Part shown: one piece after another, positions 8,036 to 15,322 of the stretch | Numbering within the stretch: position 1 is the stretch's first letter | Layout of the letters: every line of letters begins with the position of its first letter | Assembly (NCBI RefSeq): GCF_023330685.1 | Contig: NZ_CP097128.1 | Coordinates: 2,294,001 to 2,358,000 of the forward strand | Source: Conexibacter sp. DBS9H8 | GTDB taxonomy: Bacteria > Actinomycetota > Thermoleophilia > Solirubrobacterales > Solirubrobacteraceae | Direction of reading: 5' to 3' | DNA: 64,000 bases | Notes under the pieces: generated by a model | The model's database searches: none | What the model was told of the DNA's origin: nothing | The model's input: the letters and a program-made list of their open reading frames with translations, nothing else | Translations under genes and position numbers: made by a program

Positions 8036-9024
8036 CTTGCCTCAACCGGCTGGAAGGTGCTCTCGAGGGACTCGAGCACCTCCGGGGTCCCGAAGGCGAT
8101 CAGACGGTCGCCGGGGTGGACCGTCACCTCGGGCGCCGGCTGGGGCTCAAACCGCCCGTCAGCTCGTTCGATGGCGATGATGACGCTCGTTCCGCGGACA
8201 TCTCCGACCGTGCGGTTCGCGCCCGCGCATGCCGGCTGCACCTCGATCTGCTCGACCCGATACCCCGACAGGTCCGAGATCAGGCTCACCTGGGGATGGA
8301 GGGCGATACGGGCCATCTCAGCGCCGGTCGTCTTGTATGGGGAGACGACCCGATCGGCCCCGGCGCGGCGAAGTTTGCTGTCGGCATCGTCGCGGGAGGA
8401 CCGGGAGACGATCGTGATGTCCGGGCACAGACCGCGGGCGCTGAGGGTGACGAACGTGTTCTCCGCGTCCGAGTCGACGCAGCTGATGACGGCGGCGGCT
8501 CGGTCGATGCCGGCGGCCTGGAGGGTCTCGTCGTCGGAGGCGTTCCCGAGCAGCCAGGCGATGCCGTCGGCCTCGACACGCTCACACCGTGAGGGGTCGC
8601 GCTCGATCACGACGACGGCCTGTCCGCGCGACCGCAGCTCCCGGGCGACCTCCCGGCCGACCCGTCCGTAGCCGCAGACGATGTGATGGTTCGCGTAGGT
8701 GTCGATCGTGCGTTGCATCCGGCGCAGGGCCAGGACCCCACTCAGCTGGCCGGAGACGAAGAACTCGGCGATGGTGGCGAACCCGTAGAAGAGCGTACCG
8801 ATCCCCAGCAGCTCGAGGACGGCGACGATCACTCGGCCAATCGTGTTATGCGGCTCGCGAACGGTGCCAAGCGTCGTCACCGTGTCGAGGGTCCAGACGA
8901 GCCCGAAGGCGAAGGACACGTGCTGGCTGAGGGAGAAGGCGACCGCGGCGAGCACGGTGAGCCCGGTGAGGGCACTGAGCATCACCGCGAGCCGGCGGAC
9001 GAACTGACGTTCGGTGGGGGTCAT
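8032..9024 (-). CDS. potassium-channel-like protein with RCK (TrkA-N/TrkA-C) domains
   Basis: 330 residues. Two membrane helices at about 10-32 and 62-90 flank a pore loop, then a cytoplasmic RCK module with a Rossmann nucleotide site GYGRVG (118-123), an acidic strand end (VVIERD) and a TrkA-C-like domain at the end. The pore loop reads TLDTVTTLGTVREP: the canonical filter TVGYGD is replaced by TLGTVR, so potassium selectivity is uncertain. Architecture matches MthK/Kch-type channels. It lies 24 bp after rlmH and overlaps argS by 4 bp, so it is probably transcribed from the rlmH promoter. Confidence 0.85.
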   Translation of the reverse strand: MTPTERQFVRRLAVMLSALTGLTVLAAVAFSLSQHVSFAFGLVWTLDTVTTLGTVREPHNTIGRVIVAVLELLGIGTLFYGFATIAEFFVSGQLSGVLALRRMQRTIDTYANHHIVCGYGRVGREVARELRSRGQAVVVIERDPSRCERVEADGIAWLLGNASDDETLQAAGIDRAAAVISCVDSDAENTFVTLSARGLCPDITIVSRSSRDDADSKLRRAGADRVVSPYKTTGAEMARIALHPQVSLISDLSGYRVEQIEVQPACAGANRTVGDVRGTSVIIAIERADGRFEPQPAPEVTVHPGDRLIAFGTPEVLESLESTFQPVEAR

Positions 9025-9048
9025 CGGCGCATCGAGCGAGGGCCGCCG

Positions 9049-9459
9049 TCAGTAGTGGTAGGGCTCACCGGCGAGGATCTTGTGGGCACGGAAGAGCTGT
9101 TCGAGCAGGACGATCCGTGCGAGCTGGTGGGGAAGCGTGAGCGGGCCGAGGCTCAGACGGTGATCGATTCCGGGTAGGGCGGGAGCCCCGAAGGCACCTC
9201 CGATGACGAAGCAGAGATCCCGGCCGTTCTGTCGGCGCTGCTCGAGAAAGCGGCTGAAGGCGAGCGAGTCGAGCCGTTCGCCGTCGAGGCTCAGCAGGGA
9301 GGTGTAGGACCGTTCGGGGAGGCGGCGGCCAAGGGCGGCGTCATCGGCGACCTCGACGATCTCCAGCCGTGCATAGCGGCTCAGGAGCTTGCGGTAGTGC
9401 TCGGCGTCGTCAACGAACGGAGGTCGCTGCTTGCCGACGGCGACGACGATGATCTGCAC
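9049..9459 (-). CDS. rlmH: 23S rRNA (pseudouridine1915-N3)-methyltransferase RlmH
   Basis: 136 residues, within the usual range for this SPOUT-class enzyme that methylates pseudouridine 1915 in helix 69 of 23S rRNA. Diagnostic segments are present: N-terminal MQIIVVAVGK, the SAM-binding knot FVIGGAFG (usually FVIGGPxG; here Pro is Ala), and the C-terminal LPHQLARIVLLEQLFRAHKILAGEPYHY block ending in the invariant YHY. GTG start at 9459 with TAGTAT six bases upstream. First gene of a leftward operon with the channel and argS. Confidence 0.95.
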   Translation of the reverse strand: MQIIVVAVGKQRPPFVDDAEHYRKLLSRYARLEIVEVADDAALGRRLPERSYTSLLSLDGERLDSLAFSRFLEQRRQNGRDLCFVIGGAFGAPALPGIDHRLSLGPLTLPHQLARIVLLEQLFRAHKILAGEPYHY

Positions 9460-9476
9460 GGTGGGATACTAGGCGG
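9460..9476. promoter_or_regulatory. bidirectional leaderless promoter, rlmH / DUF3467
   Basis: The 17-bp gap between two divergent start codons contains GATACTA. Plus strand: GATACT (9465-9470), six bases, ATG at 9477. Minus strand: TAGTAT (9471-9466), six bases, GTG at 9459. Each -10-like hexamer sits exactly where a leaderless transcript requires, and there is no room for a Shine-Dalgarno sequence on either side. Confidence 0.6.
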
Positions 9477-9770
9477 ATGGACGAACAACCGCCCGAGCGG
9501 CACATCAACATCCACTTCGCGCCCGAGGTCATGGCCGGCCACTACGCGAACTTCGCGAACGTCAGTCATTCCGAATATGAGTTCACGATCACCTACGCCC
9601 GGGTCGATCATGAGGTCGAGGAGGATGAGGTCCCCGGCGTGGTCGTGGCGCGGATCAATCTCGCCCCGAAGTTCATGCGCGAACTGATCGACGCGATGGA
9701 GGACAACTACTCCAAGTGGGTGGCGCGAGAGAACATCAAGAATCTGCCGGAGTTCGGGGGCCAGTCCTGA
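9477..9770 (+). CDS. DUF3467 family protein
   Basis: 97 residues. The sequence RHINIHFAPEVMAGHYANFA and the later VVARINLAPKFMRELIDAM match the DUF3467 family, small widespread bacterial and archaeal proteins with no established function. The predicted fold is a single beta-rich domain with no signal or membrane segment, so it is cytosolic. It is divergent from rlmH through a shared promoter, and its last 35 bp overlap the 3' end of the M48 gene on the other strand. Confidence 0.85.
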   Translation: MDEQPPERHINIHFAPEVMAGHYANFANVSHSEYEFTITYARVDHEVEEDEVPGVVVARINLAPKFMRELIDAMEDNYSKWVARENIKNLPEFGGQS

Positions 9771-10992
9771 GCCGCTGATGGGCCCGTGCGGCGCCGATCC
9801 GCTCGAGCAGGGGCGGATGGGTCGCCACGAGGTCGCGCAGGCGCCGGCCGGCGGCGACGTCGGTCCGGCTCTGCACGGCGAGCCGCCGGAAGCAGGCGAT
9901 GAGACCCTCCGGAGCGTCGGTGAGCGCGAGGCCGAAGGCATCCGTGCGCCGCTCGACCGCCCGCGACAGCGCCGCGCCGCCGACGGCGAGCGGGAAGCCC
10001 GCGAGGGTGGTGGCGAGCGACAGGGCGGGCAGGGCCCGGGGCCCGCGCAGACTCCCCGCCCGACGCGTCGTCAACTCCTGAATCGCGTAGGCGGCTCCCG
10101 GCGCGCTGAGGACGATGTAGACAAGCTGGCGCCAGACGTCGCGGTGACGGACGTGCCCGAGCTCGTGGGCGACGACGAAGCGGACCTCGTCGCGGTGGAA
10201 GTCCGTCAGCAGCGTGTCGAAGAGCACGACCCGCTTGGTCGGTCCCAATCCGCTGACGTAGGCGTTGGCCATCGTGGTGCGGCGGCTCGCGTCGACCGAG
10301 TACACCTCACCGACGTCGACCCCGGCGGCCTCTGCGAGCGCCAGCACGTCGGCGCGAGTCTCACTCTCGGGTAACGGCGTAAAGTCGTTGAACAGAGGCT
10401 CGAGGAGAACCGGGGCCAGAACGCCCGCGAGGCCGGCGACGCCGGCGATCCCGGCGGCCGCCCCGCACCACCAACGGCGCGGCGAATGGCGGGCGAGCAG
10501 GGTCGAGGCGCCCGCCAGCGCCCCGGTCAGCCCCGCCTCGACCGCCTGGGCCTTGATCCGGTCGACGCCCCAGTCACGCCAGCTGTCGGTCGCCAACCCC
10601 TCAGCGAGCGACCGTCGGCGGCTGGCGACGTCGATCGGCAGGGTGAGCAGTGTGAGGGCAGAGCCAAGCACGACGGCGGCCCCCCCGGTTCCCAGCGCCT
10701 CACCGAGCGCCCCGCCTGCCGGGCGGGTCGGCTCGTTCACAGGTCGACATCTCCGCGCGAGTGCGAGGAGTGCCGCGAGTTCGGTCGCGGTGCGGGCACC
10801 CGCCAGCCGGCGCTGGGGCTGGCCGTAGCGCCGACCGGCCGTGATCTCCTCGGCGCTGAAGTACTCCTCCGCCGCCACCGGCTCGGGGTCTGGGGCCGGT
10901 CGCGGCGGCGCGAGCAGGTGTTGGGCGAGCGCCGCTGACGCTCCCGCGACGACCAGGGCGACGGCGCTGCTGAGACGATCCGACGGCCTCAC
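9736..10992 (-). CDS. M48 family membrane zinc metalloprotease (Ste24/HtpX-like)
   Basis: 418 residues from a GTG at 10992. Several membrane segments surround a peptidase M48 domain. The zinc motif is HELGHVRHRD (HExxH), and the third ligand lies in the downstream AVERRTDAFGL (ExxxD). The family cleaves membrane or lipidated proteins with the active site at the membrane face. The open frame continues to 11076, but those codons overlap the divergent phosphoesterase gene. TACAGT, seven bases before the GTG, supports the chosen start. Confidence 0.85.
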   Translation of the reverse strand: MRPSDRLSSAVALVVAGASAALAQHLLAPPRPAPDPEPVAAEEYFSAEEITAGRRYGQPQRRLAGARTATELAALLALARRCRPVNEPTRPAGGALGEALGTGGAAVVLGSALTLLTLPIDVASRRRSLAEGLATDSWRDWGVDRIKAQAVEAGLTGALAGASTLLARHSPRRWWCGAAAGIAGVAGLAGVLAPVLLEPLFNDFTPLPESETRADVLALAEAAGVDVGEVYSVDASRRTTMANAYVSGLGPTKRVVLFDTLLTDFHRDEVRFVVAHELGHVRHRDVWRQLVYIVLSAPGAAYAIQELTTRRAGSLRGPRALPALSLATTLAGFPLAVGGAALSRAVERRTDAFGLALTDAPEGLIACFRRLAVQSRTDVAAGRRLRDLVATHPPLLERIGAARAHQRLRTGPRTPADS

Positions 10993-11008
10993 ACGCGAGA
11001 CTGTAGAG
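10993..11008. promoter_or_regulatory. compact divergent promoter, M48 / phosphoesterase
   Basis: Only 16 bp separate the two GTG start codons. Minus strand: TACAGT (11005-11000), seven bases, GTG at 10992. Plus strand: the best candidate is GAGACT (10997-11002), six bases, GTG at 11009, a weaker match. The plus-strand gene also has a GAGG near its start, so it might instead use a ribosome binding site on a longer transcript. Confidence 0.4.
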
Positions 11009-11740
11009 GTGACGATCGCGATCATCTCAGATGTCCACGGGAACCGGCCTGCGTTCGAGGCGGTGCTCGCGGACATCGCCGCGGTCGGCTGTGACCGGGT
11101 GTGGTGCCTCGGAGACCTTGTCGGCTACGGCGCCGAGCCGGACCGCTGCGTCGAGCTCGCACGGACCCATGCCGAGCTGTGCCTGGCCGGGAATCACGAT
11201 CTCGCGGTGATCGGTGCGCTCCCCGTCTCGGAGTTCTCCGCCTGGGCGCTCGAGGCGGCGCTGTGGACCCAGCGGACGATCGCGCCCGACTCGGTGGCTT
11301 TCCTGCGTTCCCTGCGGTCCTCCGCTGAGCGCGACGGGATCGGCCTGTTTCACGCGAGCCCGCGCGACCCCGTGTGGGAGTACGTGCTCTCGGTGACTCA
11401 GGCAGAAGCCTGTCTGGACCGTCAAACCGAGCGTATCGCCCTGATTGGCCACAGCCACGTCGCGTTGTCGTTCTCCCGGCTCGACGGCGCCGCCACGGTC
11501 GGGGTCACCCATCAGCCGGCTGAGACCGTCGACCTTGCGGCCGGGCGCTGGCTGCTCAATCCCGGAAGCGTCGGCCAGCCGCGGGACGGAGACCCGCGGG
11601 CGGCCTGGCTGGAGCTCGACCTCGACCGTGGTGCCGCGGTCTACCAACGGATCGCCTACGACATCGATGCGGCCGCGGCGGCAATCCTCTCCGCTGGGCT
11701 TCCCGACGGGCTGGCCGAACGGCTCCGCTACGGTCAGTAA
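11009..11740 (+). CDS. metallophosphoesterase (calcineurin-like)
   Basis: 243 residues from GTG at 11009. Metal-binding motifs of the family occur in order: ISDVHGN (DxH), WCLGDLVGYG (GD), AGNHDLA (GNHD) and GHSHVA (GHxH). The order and length match the YfcE/MJ0936-type and diadenosine-tetraphosphatase-like group. Substrates vary (phosphodiesters, nucleotides, proteins), so the reaction cannot be specified. An in-frame extension upstream to 10841 is antisense to the M48 gene and is rejected. It is single on its strand, followed by 74 bp before the lipoprotein gene. Confidence 0.88.
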   Translation: MTIAIISDVHGNRPAFEAVLADIAAVGCDRVWCLGDLVGYGAEPDRCVELARTHAELCLAGNHDLAVIGALPVSEFSAWALEAALWTQRTIAPDSVAFLRSLRSSAERDGIGLFHASPRDPVWEYVLSVTQAEACLDRQTERIALIGHSHVALSFSRLDGAATVGVTHQPAETVDLAAGRWLLNPGSVGQPRDGDPRAAWLELDLDRGAAVYQRIAYDIDAAAAAILSAGLPDGLAERLRYGQ

Positions 11741-11800
11741 CGAGCCCAGACACACCGAACCTTCCTGCAGAGCTCATCAAATTCACGCTCCGAAAGCCTC

Positions 11801-11814
11801 TACCCTCGGCTGCG
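11801..11814 (+). promoter_or_regulatory. leaderless-type promoter of the lipoprotein gene
   Basis: TACCCT at 11801-11806 is followed by eight bases and the ATG at 11815. It fits the TAnnnT pattern seen elsewhere in the window; no Shine-Dalgarno sequence is present. Confidence 0.45.
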
Positions 11815-12405
11815 ATGCGCTTGTCACCTCGGCTGCGCACCCTGGCGGGTGCCCTCATCCTCACGGTCGCCCTCGCCGGCTGTGGGTCGAGCGGACGCCT
11901 GCTGTCCGCCGGAGCGGCGACCCAGCTCGACTCCGACCTGTCACAGGCCTCCACCGCACTCAACGATTTCAACTGCCCGGCCGCGCGCGCCGCGCTGACC
12001 AACTTCGCCAACAATGTCTCGGCCCTTCAGGGCGTCAACGCAACGCTCGTCCAGATGCTCGGGCAGGGCGTGTCTGAGGTGCGGTCCCTCGCGCAGGCGC
12101 GCTGTCCGAGCGGGGGCGCGACCGTGACGAACCCTCCCCGTACGGTGACCACCAGCACCCAGACCCGGACCCATACGACCGAGACAACGACGCGGACGAA
12201 CCCGGTGACGACCACCACCACGACCGCCTCTGAGACCGCGACGAACCCCCCGACGACCACGAACGGAAGCGGAGGCGCGGCGCCGGCGACGACCACGGCC
12301 CCGCCAACCACGACGGTCGCCCCGCCCCCGGTGACGACGGTCGACAGCGGCGGCGCCGGCCTCGCCGGCGGTGCCCCGGGGGGCGGCCCCGGAGGTGCGG
12401 GATGA
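11815..12405 (+). CDS. Thr-rich secreted lipoprotein
   Basis: 196 residues. The signal peptide ends in the lipobox LAGC (C23), so the mature protein should be lipid-anchored on the outer face of the membrane. Residues 30-100 form a helical region with two Cys (NCPAARAAL and RCPS) that could pair. From about 105 the sequence is a low-complexity Thr/Pro/Gly tail, probably extended through the cell wall and possibly O-glycosylated. I recognise no family. The kinase gene starts 40 bp downstream on the same strand, and the pair may be an operon of envelope sensor plus kinase. Confidence 0.75.
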   Translation: MRLSPRLRTLAGALILTVALAGCGSSGRLLSAGAATQLDSDLSQASTALNDFNCPAARAALTNFANNVSALQGVNATLVQMLGQGVSEVRSLAQARCPSGGATVTNPPRTVTTSTQTRTHTTETTTRTNPVTTTTTTASETATNPPTTTNGSGGAAPATTTAPPTTTVAPPPVTTVDSGGAGLAGGAPGGGPGGAG

Positions 12406-12445
12406 GGAGCGAGATCCCGGGGGCGGGTACTTTCGGAGGCGCGTC

Positions 12446-13696
12446 ATGAGCGGCGCGACCGCGCCGATCGCCGGGCGTTACCGAGTTGAGGGCCGGCTTG
12501 GCGTCGGTGGGATGTCGACGGTGATGCTCGCCTTCGACGAACGCCTCGAGCGCTACGTCGCGCTGAAGCTGCTGGCCGAGCATCTCGCCGACGACCCGAC
12601 CTTCGTCTCGCGCTTCCGGCGGGAGGCGCTCGCCGCCGCCCGTCTGATCCACCCGAACATCGTCCAGGTGTATGACTTCGGGCTCGACCGCTCCATCAGC
12701 CAGCACTTCATCGTGATGGAGCACGTGGCGGGCCGCTCATGTGCAGAGCTGTTGCGAGAGCGCGGCCATCTCGACGTCGGCCAGACGGTGGAGATCGTCA
12801 GCCAGGCCTGCCGAGGGCTCGACTACGCCCACCGCAACGGGGTCGTCCACCGTGACGTGAAGCCCGGCAACCTGCTCGTCTCCGATGCGGGGACGACGAA
12901 GCTGGCCGACTTCGGGATCGCTCGGGCGACCAACCAATCGTCGATCACCCAGGTCGGCTCGGTGCTCGGCACCGCCGCCTACCTGGCTCCCGAGCAGGCT
13001 CGGGGTGAGGTGGCCGGACCCCGCGCCGATCTCTACTCACTCGGCGTTGTCACCTATCAGCTGTTGTCCGGGCGGTTGCCCTATGAGGCGGGCTCTCTCT
13101 CGGAACTCGCCCTCAAGCAGCAGCGGGAGCTGCCGACCCCGTTGCGACAGCTCAACCCCGAGGTGCCGCGTGAGCTCGCGCAGGCGATCGAGCTGGCAAT
13201 CTCGATCGACCCAGAGGAGCGGCCTGGCGACGCGGTCGAGCTCGGTGAGCTGCTCCGCGATGGCGCACGGGGGATTTCGCCCTACGAGGAGGCCGCACCG
13301 CCGCCGGCGGCGACCGCCCGGACGCGGGCGCTCACTCCGCGCGCCGACCCGACGGCCGCGACCCGGATCGTCGCCGCCCCGCGACGGACCGCCGCGACGC
13401 CGCGCCAGGTGCCCGCAGGCAGGCCGCCGCTCGCCGATCCGCCGACCCCCGTGCCTGGATACGGTCGCTCCGGGCCAGCTCGGTGGCGAGAGGAGCCGAC
13501 GGCGCGGGGCGGGCGCGCGTGGCCGTGGACGGTGGCGATCCTGCTCGGCCTCATCGTGGTGATCGCCGTCGTCGTGGTGATCCTCGCCAGCTCCCGCCAC
13601 GGTGTGGTCGTCCACTATCAGCAGATCGTCGCTCATGACGCCCAGAGCGCGATCGCGAAGCTGAAGGCGGTCATCGCCCACTACACCGGCGGCTGA
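12446..13696 (+). CDS. PknB-type membrane Ser/Thr protein kinase
   Basis: 416 residues. The kinase domain (about 11-270) has a Gly-loop GRLGVGGMS, catalytic Lys in YVALKLL, HRDVKPGNLL catalytic loop, DFG (KLADFGIAR) and APE (YLAPEQA). A Pro/Arg/Ala-rich juxtamembrane linker leads to one membrane helix at about 357-380 (LGLIVVIAVVVVIL), leaving only ~35 residues outside. There are no PASTA repeats, so any external ligand must be sensed by the short tail or through a partner such as the lipoprotein upstream. GGAGG at 12435-12439 gives the ATG at 12446 a proper ribosome binding site, unusual for this window. The longer frame from 12371 overlaps the lipoprotein gene. Confidence 0.92.
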   Translation: MSGATAPIAGRYRVEGRLGVGGMSTVMLAFDERLERYVALKLLAEHLADDPTFVSRFRREALAAARLIHPNIVQVYDFGLDRSISQHFIVMEHVAGRSCAELLRERGHLDVGQTVEIVSQACRGLDYAHRNGVVHRDVKPGNLLVSDAGTTKLADFGIARATNQSSITQVGSVLGTAAYLAPEQARGEVAGPRADLYSLGVVTYQLLSGRLPYEAGSLSELALKQQRELPTPLRQLNPEVPRELAQAIELAISIDPEERPGDAVELGELLRDGARGISPYEEAAPPPAATARTRALTPRADPTAATRIVAAPRRTAATPRQVPAGRPPLADPPTPVPGYGRSGPARWREEPTARGGRAWPWTVAILLGLIVVIAVVVVILASSRHGVVVHYQQIVAHDAQSAIAKLKAVIAHYTGG

Positions 13697-13971
13697 ACGT
13701 CGTTGCCTGCGCGACCTGTGAGAGCGGGCTGTGAGGCTTCCCCCGCGGGCCCGCGCGCGGGTCCGGTCCCGTGGGCGATCAGGGAACGGCCGGTGCCTCT
13801 CCGGCGAGCACGCGCCGGCACGTGTCGGCGCGGTCGCCGGCGTCGACCGCCACCCGGTGCTGGGCCATCAGCCGGCTGAGCAAGCTGAGATTGTGCAGGG
13901 TTTCGGCGCTCCGATGCGTGCCGCCCGTCGCGGACCTCGGATCTCCCGGGCCGGACGAGAGTCGAGACGGC
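13697..13971. other. intergenic stretch with a GC hairpin and a possible gene remnant
   Basis: The hairpin CCCGCG/CGCGGG (13742-13761) follows the kinase gene and may terminate it, though no T-run follows. On the minus strand, a frame ending at TGA 13781-13779 reads AETLHNLSLLSRLMAQHR and continues for about 25 residues. It has the composition of a real helical protein end but no convincing start. It could be the remnant of a longer gene; I cannot assign a family. Confidence 0.3.
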
Positions 13972-14208
13972 TCAGTTACAGATCCGGCAGCGACCGCGAT
14001 GGCATTCGCAGGCCGGCACGACCGCGATCACCTTGACCGGGCCCCACAAGCGCAGCCACCCGCGGGCCACGGGTTCGCTGCGATCGGCCTGGCCGCCGGG
14101 CCAGCATTCGCGCAGCAGGCGGTCGGCCAGCAGCAGGGTCTCATGCTCGGGTCGCGCCGCGGCGCGAATGTGCAGTTCCCAATCTCTGATCTCCGGTTCG
14201 TCACGCAC
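13972..14208 (-). CDS. small Cys-terminated hypothetical protein
   Basis: 78 residues from a GTG at 14208, with GAGGG five bases upstream and a TATAGA hexamer just before it. The body is a mixed, plausibly folded sequence (DWELHIRAAARPEHETLLLA), and it ends in a cysteine cluster CECHRGRCRIC that could bind a metal. No recognised family. The frame continues open to 14445, but the upstream part is Pro/Ser/Arg-rich and looks like shadow coding. Whether it is a functional gene is uncertain. Confidence 0.4.
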   Translation of the reverse strand: MRDEPEIRDWELHIRAAARPEHETLLLADRLLRECWPGGQADRSEPVARGWLRLWGPVKVIAVVPACECHRGRCRICN

Positions 14209-14363
14209 ACCCTCTATACGACGGGGAGCGGGTTCCGGTGACGGGCTCTGTGAGGGATCTCCCAGAGTTGTCCGTCCGCCCGACCCCGGATCGGCCACGT
14301 GACGGGGACCGGCCGGGTTCACCTTGGGCATCCGCCCCCTCGGGCGGCCCGAGGACTGCGGGC

Positions 14364-14675
14364 TCACCAGGCGTGGCCGGCTCCGCAGTGCGGGCAGGAC
14401 ACCGAGGTGATGACCGGCGCCGCGAAGATGAACCCACAGGCGCATCTGTGGAGACTCTCCCCGAGCGTCTCTTCGAGCACCGATTCGCGGGACGAGTCGC
14501 GCGGGGCGCCGCCCCGCCGTACGGCGGTCGCCACCGGGGCCGGCGTCGGCGGCCCCGACCGCACCTGTGGCGTCGCCGAGCGGTGGGCAGGGCCGGGGAG
14601 GGGTGCGGCCCGCCGAGAGCGGAGGCGGAGAGCGCTGCGCAGGAGAGAGTCGGAGTGGGGGGGTGAGGTCGGCAT
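14364..14675 (-). CDS. hypothetical protein with C-terminal zinc ribbon
   Basis: 103 residues from the ATG at 14675. The first ~75 residues are Ser/Arg/Pro-rich and probably disordered. The last 30 residues form a compact ribbon: CAC (a CxC pair) and CPHC, separated by about 13 residues (GFIFAAPVITSVS). Such short C-terminal ribbons occur in FmdB-like and other regulators, but I cannot name the family. The start is uncertain because in-frame codons continue to 14975. It lies upstream of the other Cys-bearing ORF on the same strand and divergent from ccmE. Confidence 0.4.
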   Translation of the reverse strand: MPTSPPHSDSLLRSALRLRSRRAAPLPGPAHRSATPQVRSGPPTPAPVATAVRRGGAPRDSSRESVLEETLGESLHRCACGFIFAAPVITSVSCPHCGAGHAW

Positions 14676-14898
14676 CTGTATCGACAAGAACGGCCGCGCC
14701 GGGGTTTCGTTTCTCGACCTGGCTCGAGCGTCATCTCCGCGTAATCGGGCGCTAATGCGGCGCCCGCTGGGCACGGCAAGGAGCGCGACGACAGGGGGCA
14801 ACCGCCCGGTCGGGATCCGGTGGCGAACGCTTCGGAGTCGGTTAAGGATCGAGCTGAGACGGCAGCCGAGGTCCGCGGTGTGTGAAAATGGCAGCGGC
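14676..14898. other. intergenic leader upstream of ccmE
   Basis: 223 bp between divergent genes. It holds a perfect inverted repeat GGGCGC/GCGCCC (14747-14765) and, just before ccmE, a four-codon mini-ORF (ATG 14888 to TGA 14902) whose stop overlaps the ccmE start codon. No strong promoter or riboswitch motif is apparent. Confidence 0.35.
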
Positions 14899-15309
14899 AT
14901 GAACCCGAGTCGTAAGCGAGCGATCCGTTTGAGCGTCGCTCTCACCGCAGCCGTTCTCCTCGCCAGCGCCCTCATCTACGTCAGCTTCAGTGCCGGCCGA
15001 GATGAGTTGACCGCAGCCCAGTTGCTGGTCAAAGCGCGACCGGGAGGCCAGTACATCCTCGCCGGAACCGTGGAGAACGGGTCGGTCCGTCGGGTCGGTT
15101 CGCTCCTGCATTTCCGCGTGCTCGCCCCGAACCGCCGTGCCTCGGTGCCGGTGACCTACAGCGGCGTGGTCCCCGATCCCTTCGCCCCGGGCCGCGCGGT
15201 GATGGTGAACGTCACCGACGACAACGGCGAGTTCGTGGGACAGCAGAACACGCTGACGACCAAATGTCCGTCCAAATATCAGGCCGCCTCCGGTGCGGCC
15301 GTGAGCTGA
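14899..15309 (+). CDS. ccmE: heme chaperone CcmE, CxxxY variant
   Basis: 136 residues. A membrane helix at about 12-30 anchors an outward-facing OB-fold domain (RPGGQYILAGTVENGSV, then VTYSGVVPDPFAPG), the hallmark of CcmE, which binds heme covalently and hands it to the CcmF complex. The usual heme attachment His in HxxxY is replaced by Cys: TKCPSKY, with C123 and Y127. This CxxxY form is known from archaea and some Deltaproteobacteria such as Desulfovibrio. It is 13 bp upstream of ccmF on the same strand. Confidence 0.92.
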   Translation: MNPSRKRAIRLSVALTAAVLLASALIYVSFSAGRDELTAAQLLVKARPGGQYILAGTVENGSVRRVGSLLHFRVLAPNRRASVPVTYSGVVPDPFAPGRAVMVNVTDDNGEFVGQQNTLTTKCPSKYQAASGAAVS

Positions 15310-15322
15310 TCGACTCACCGGC

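Noticed and set aside
13779..13930. C-terminus of queuine tRNA-ribosyltransferase on the minus strand
   Set aside because: LHNLSLLSRLM resembles its end, but the upstream zinc-site cysteines are not in frame. I keep it only as an unassigned remnant.
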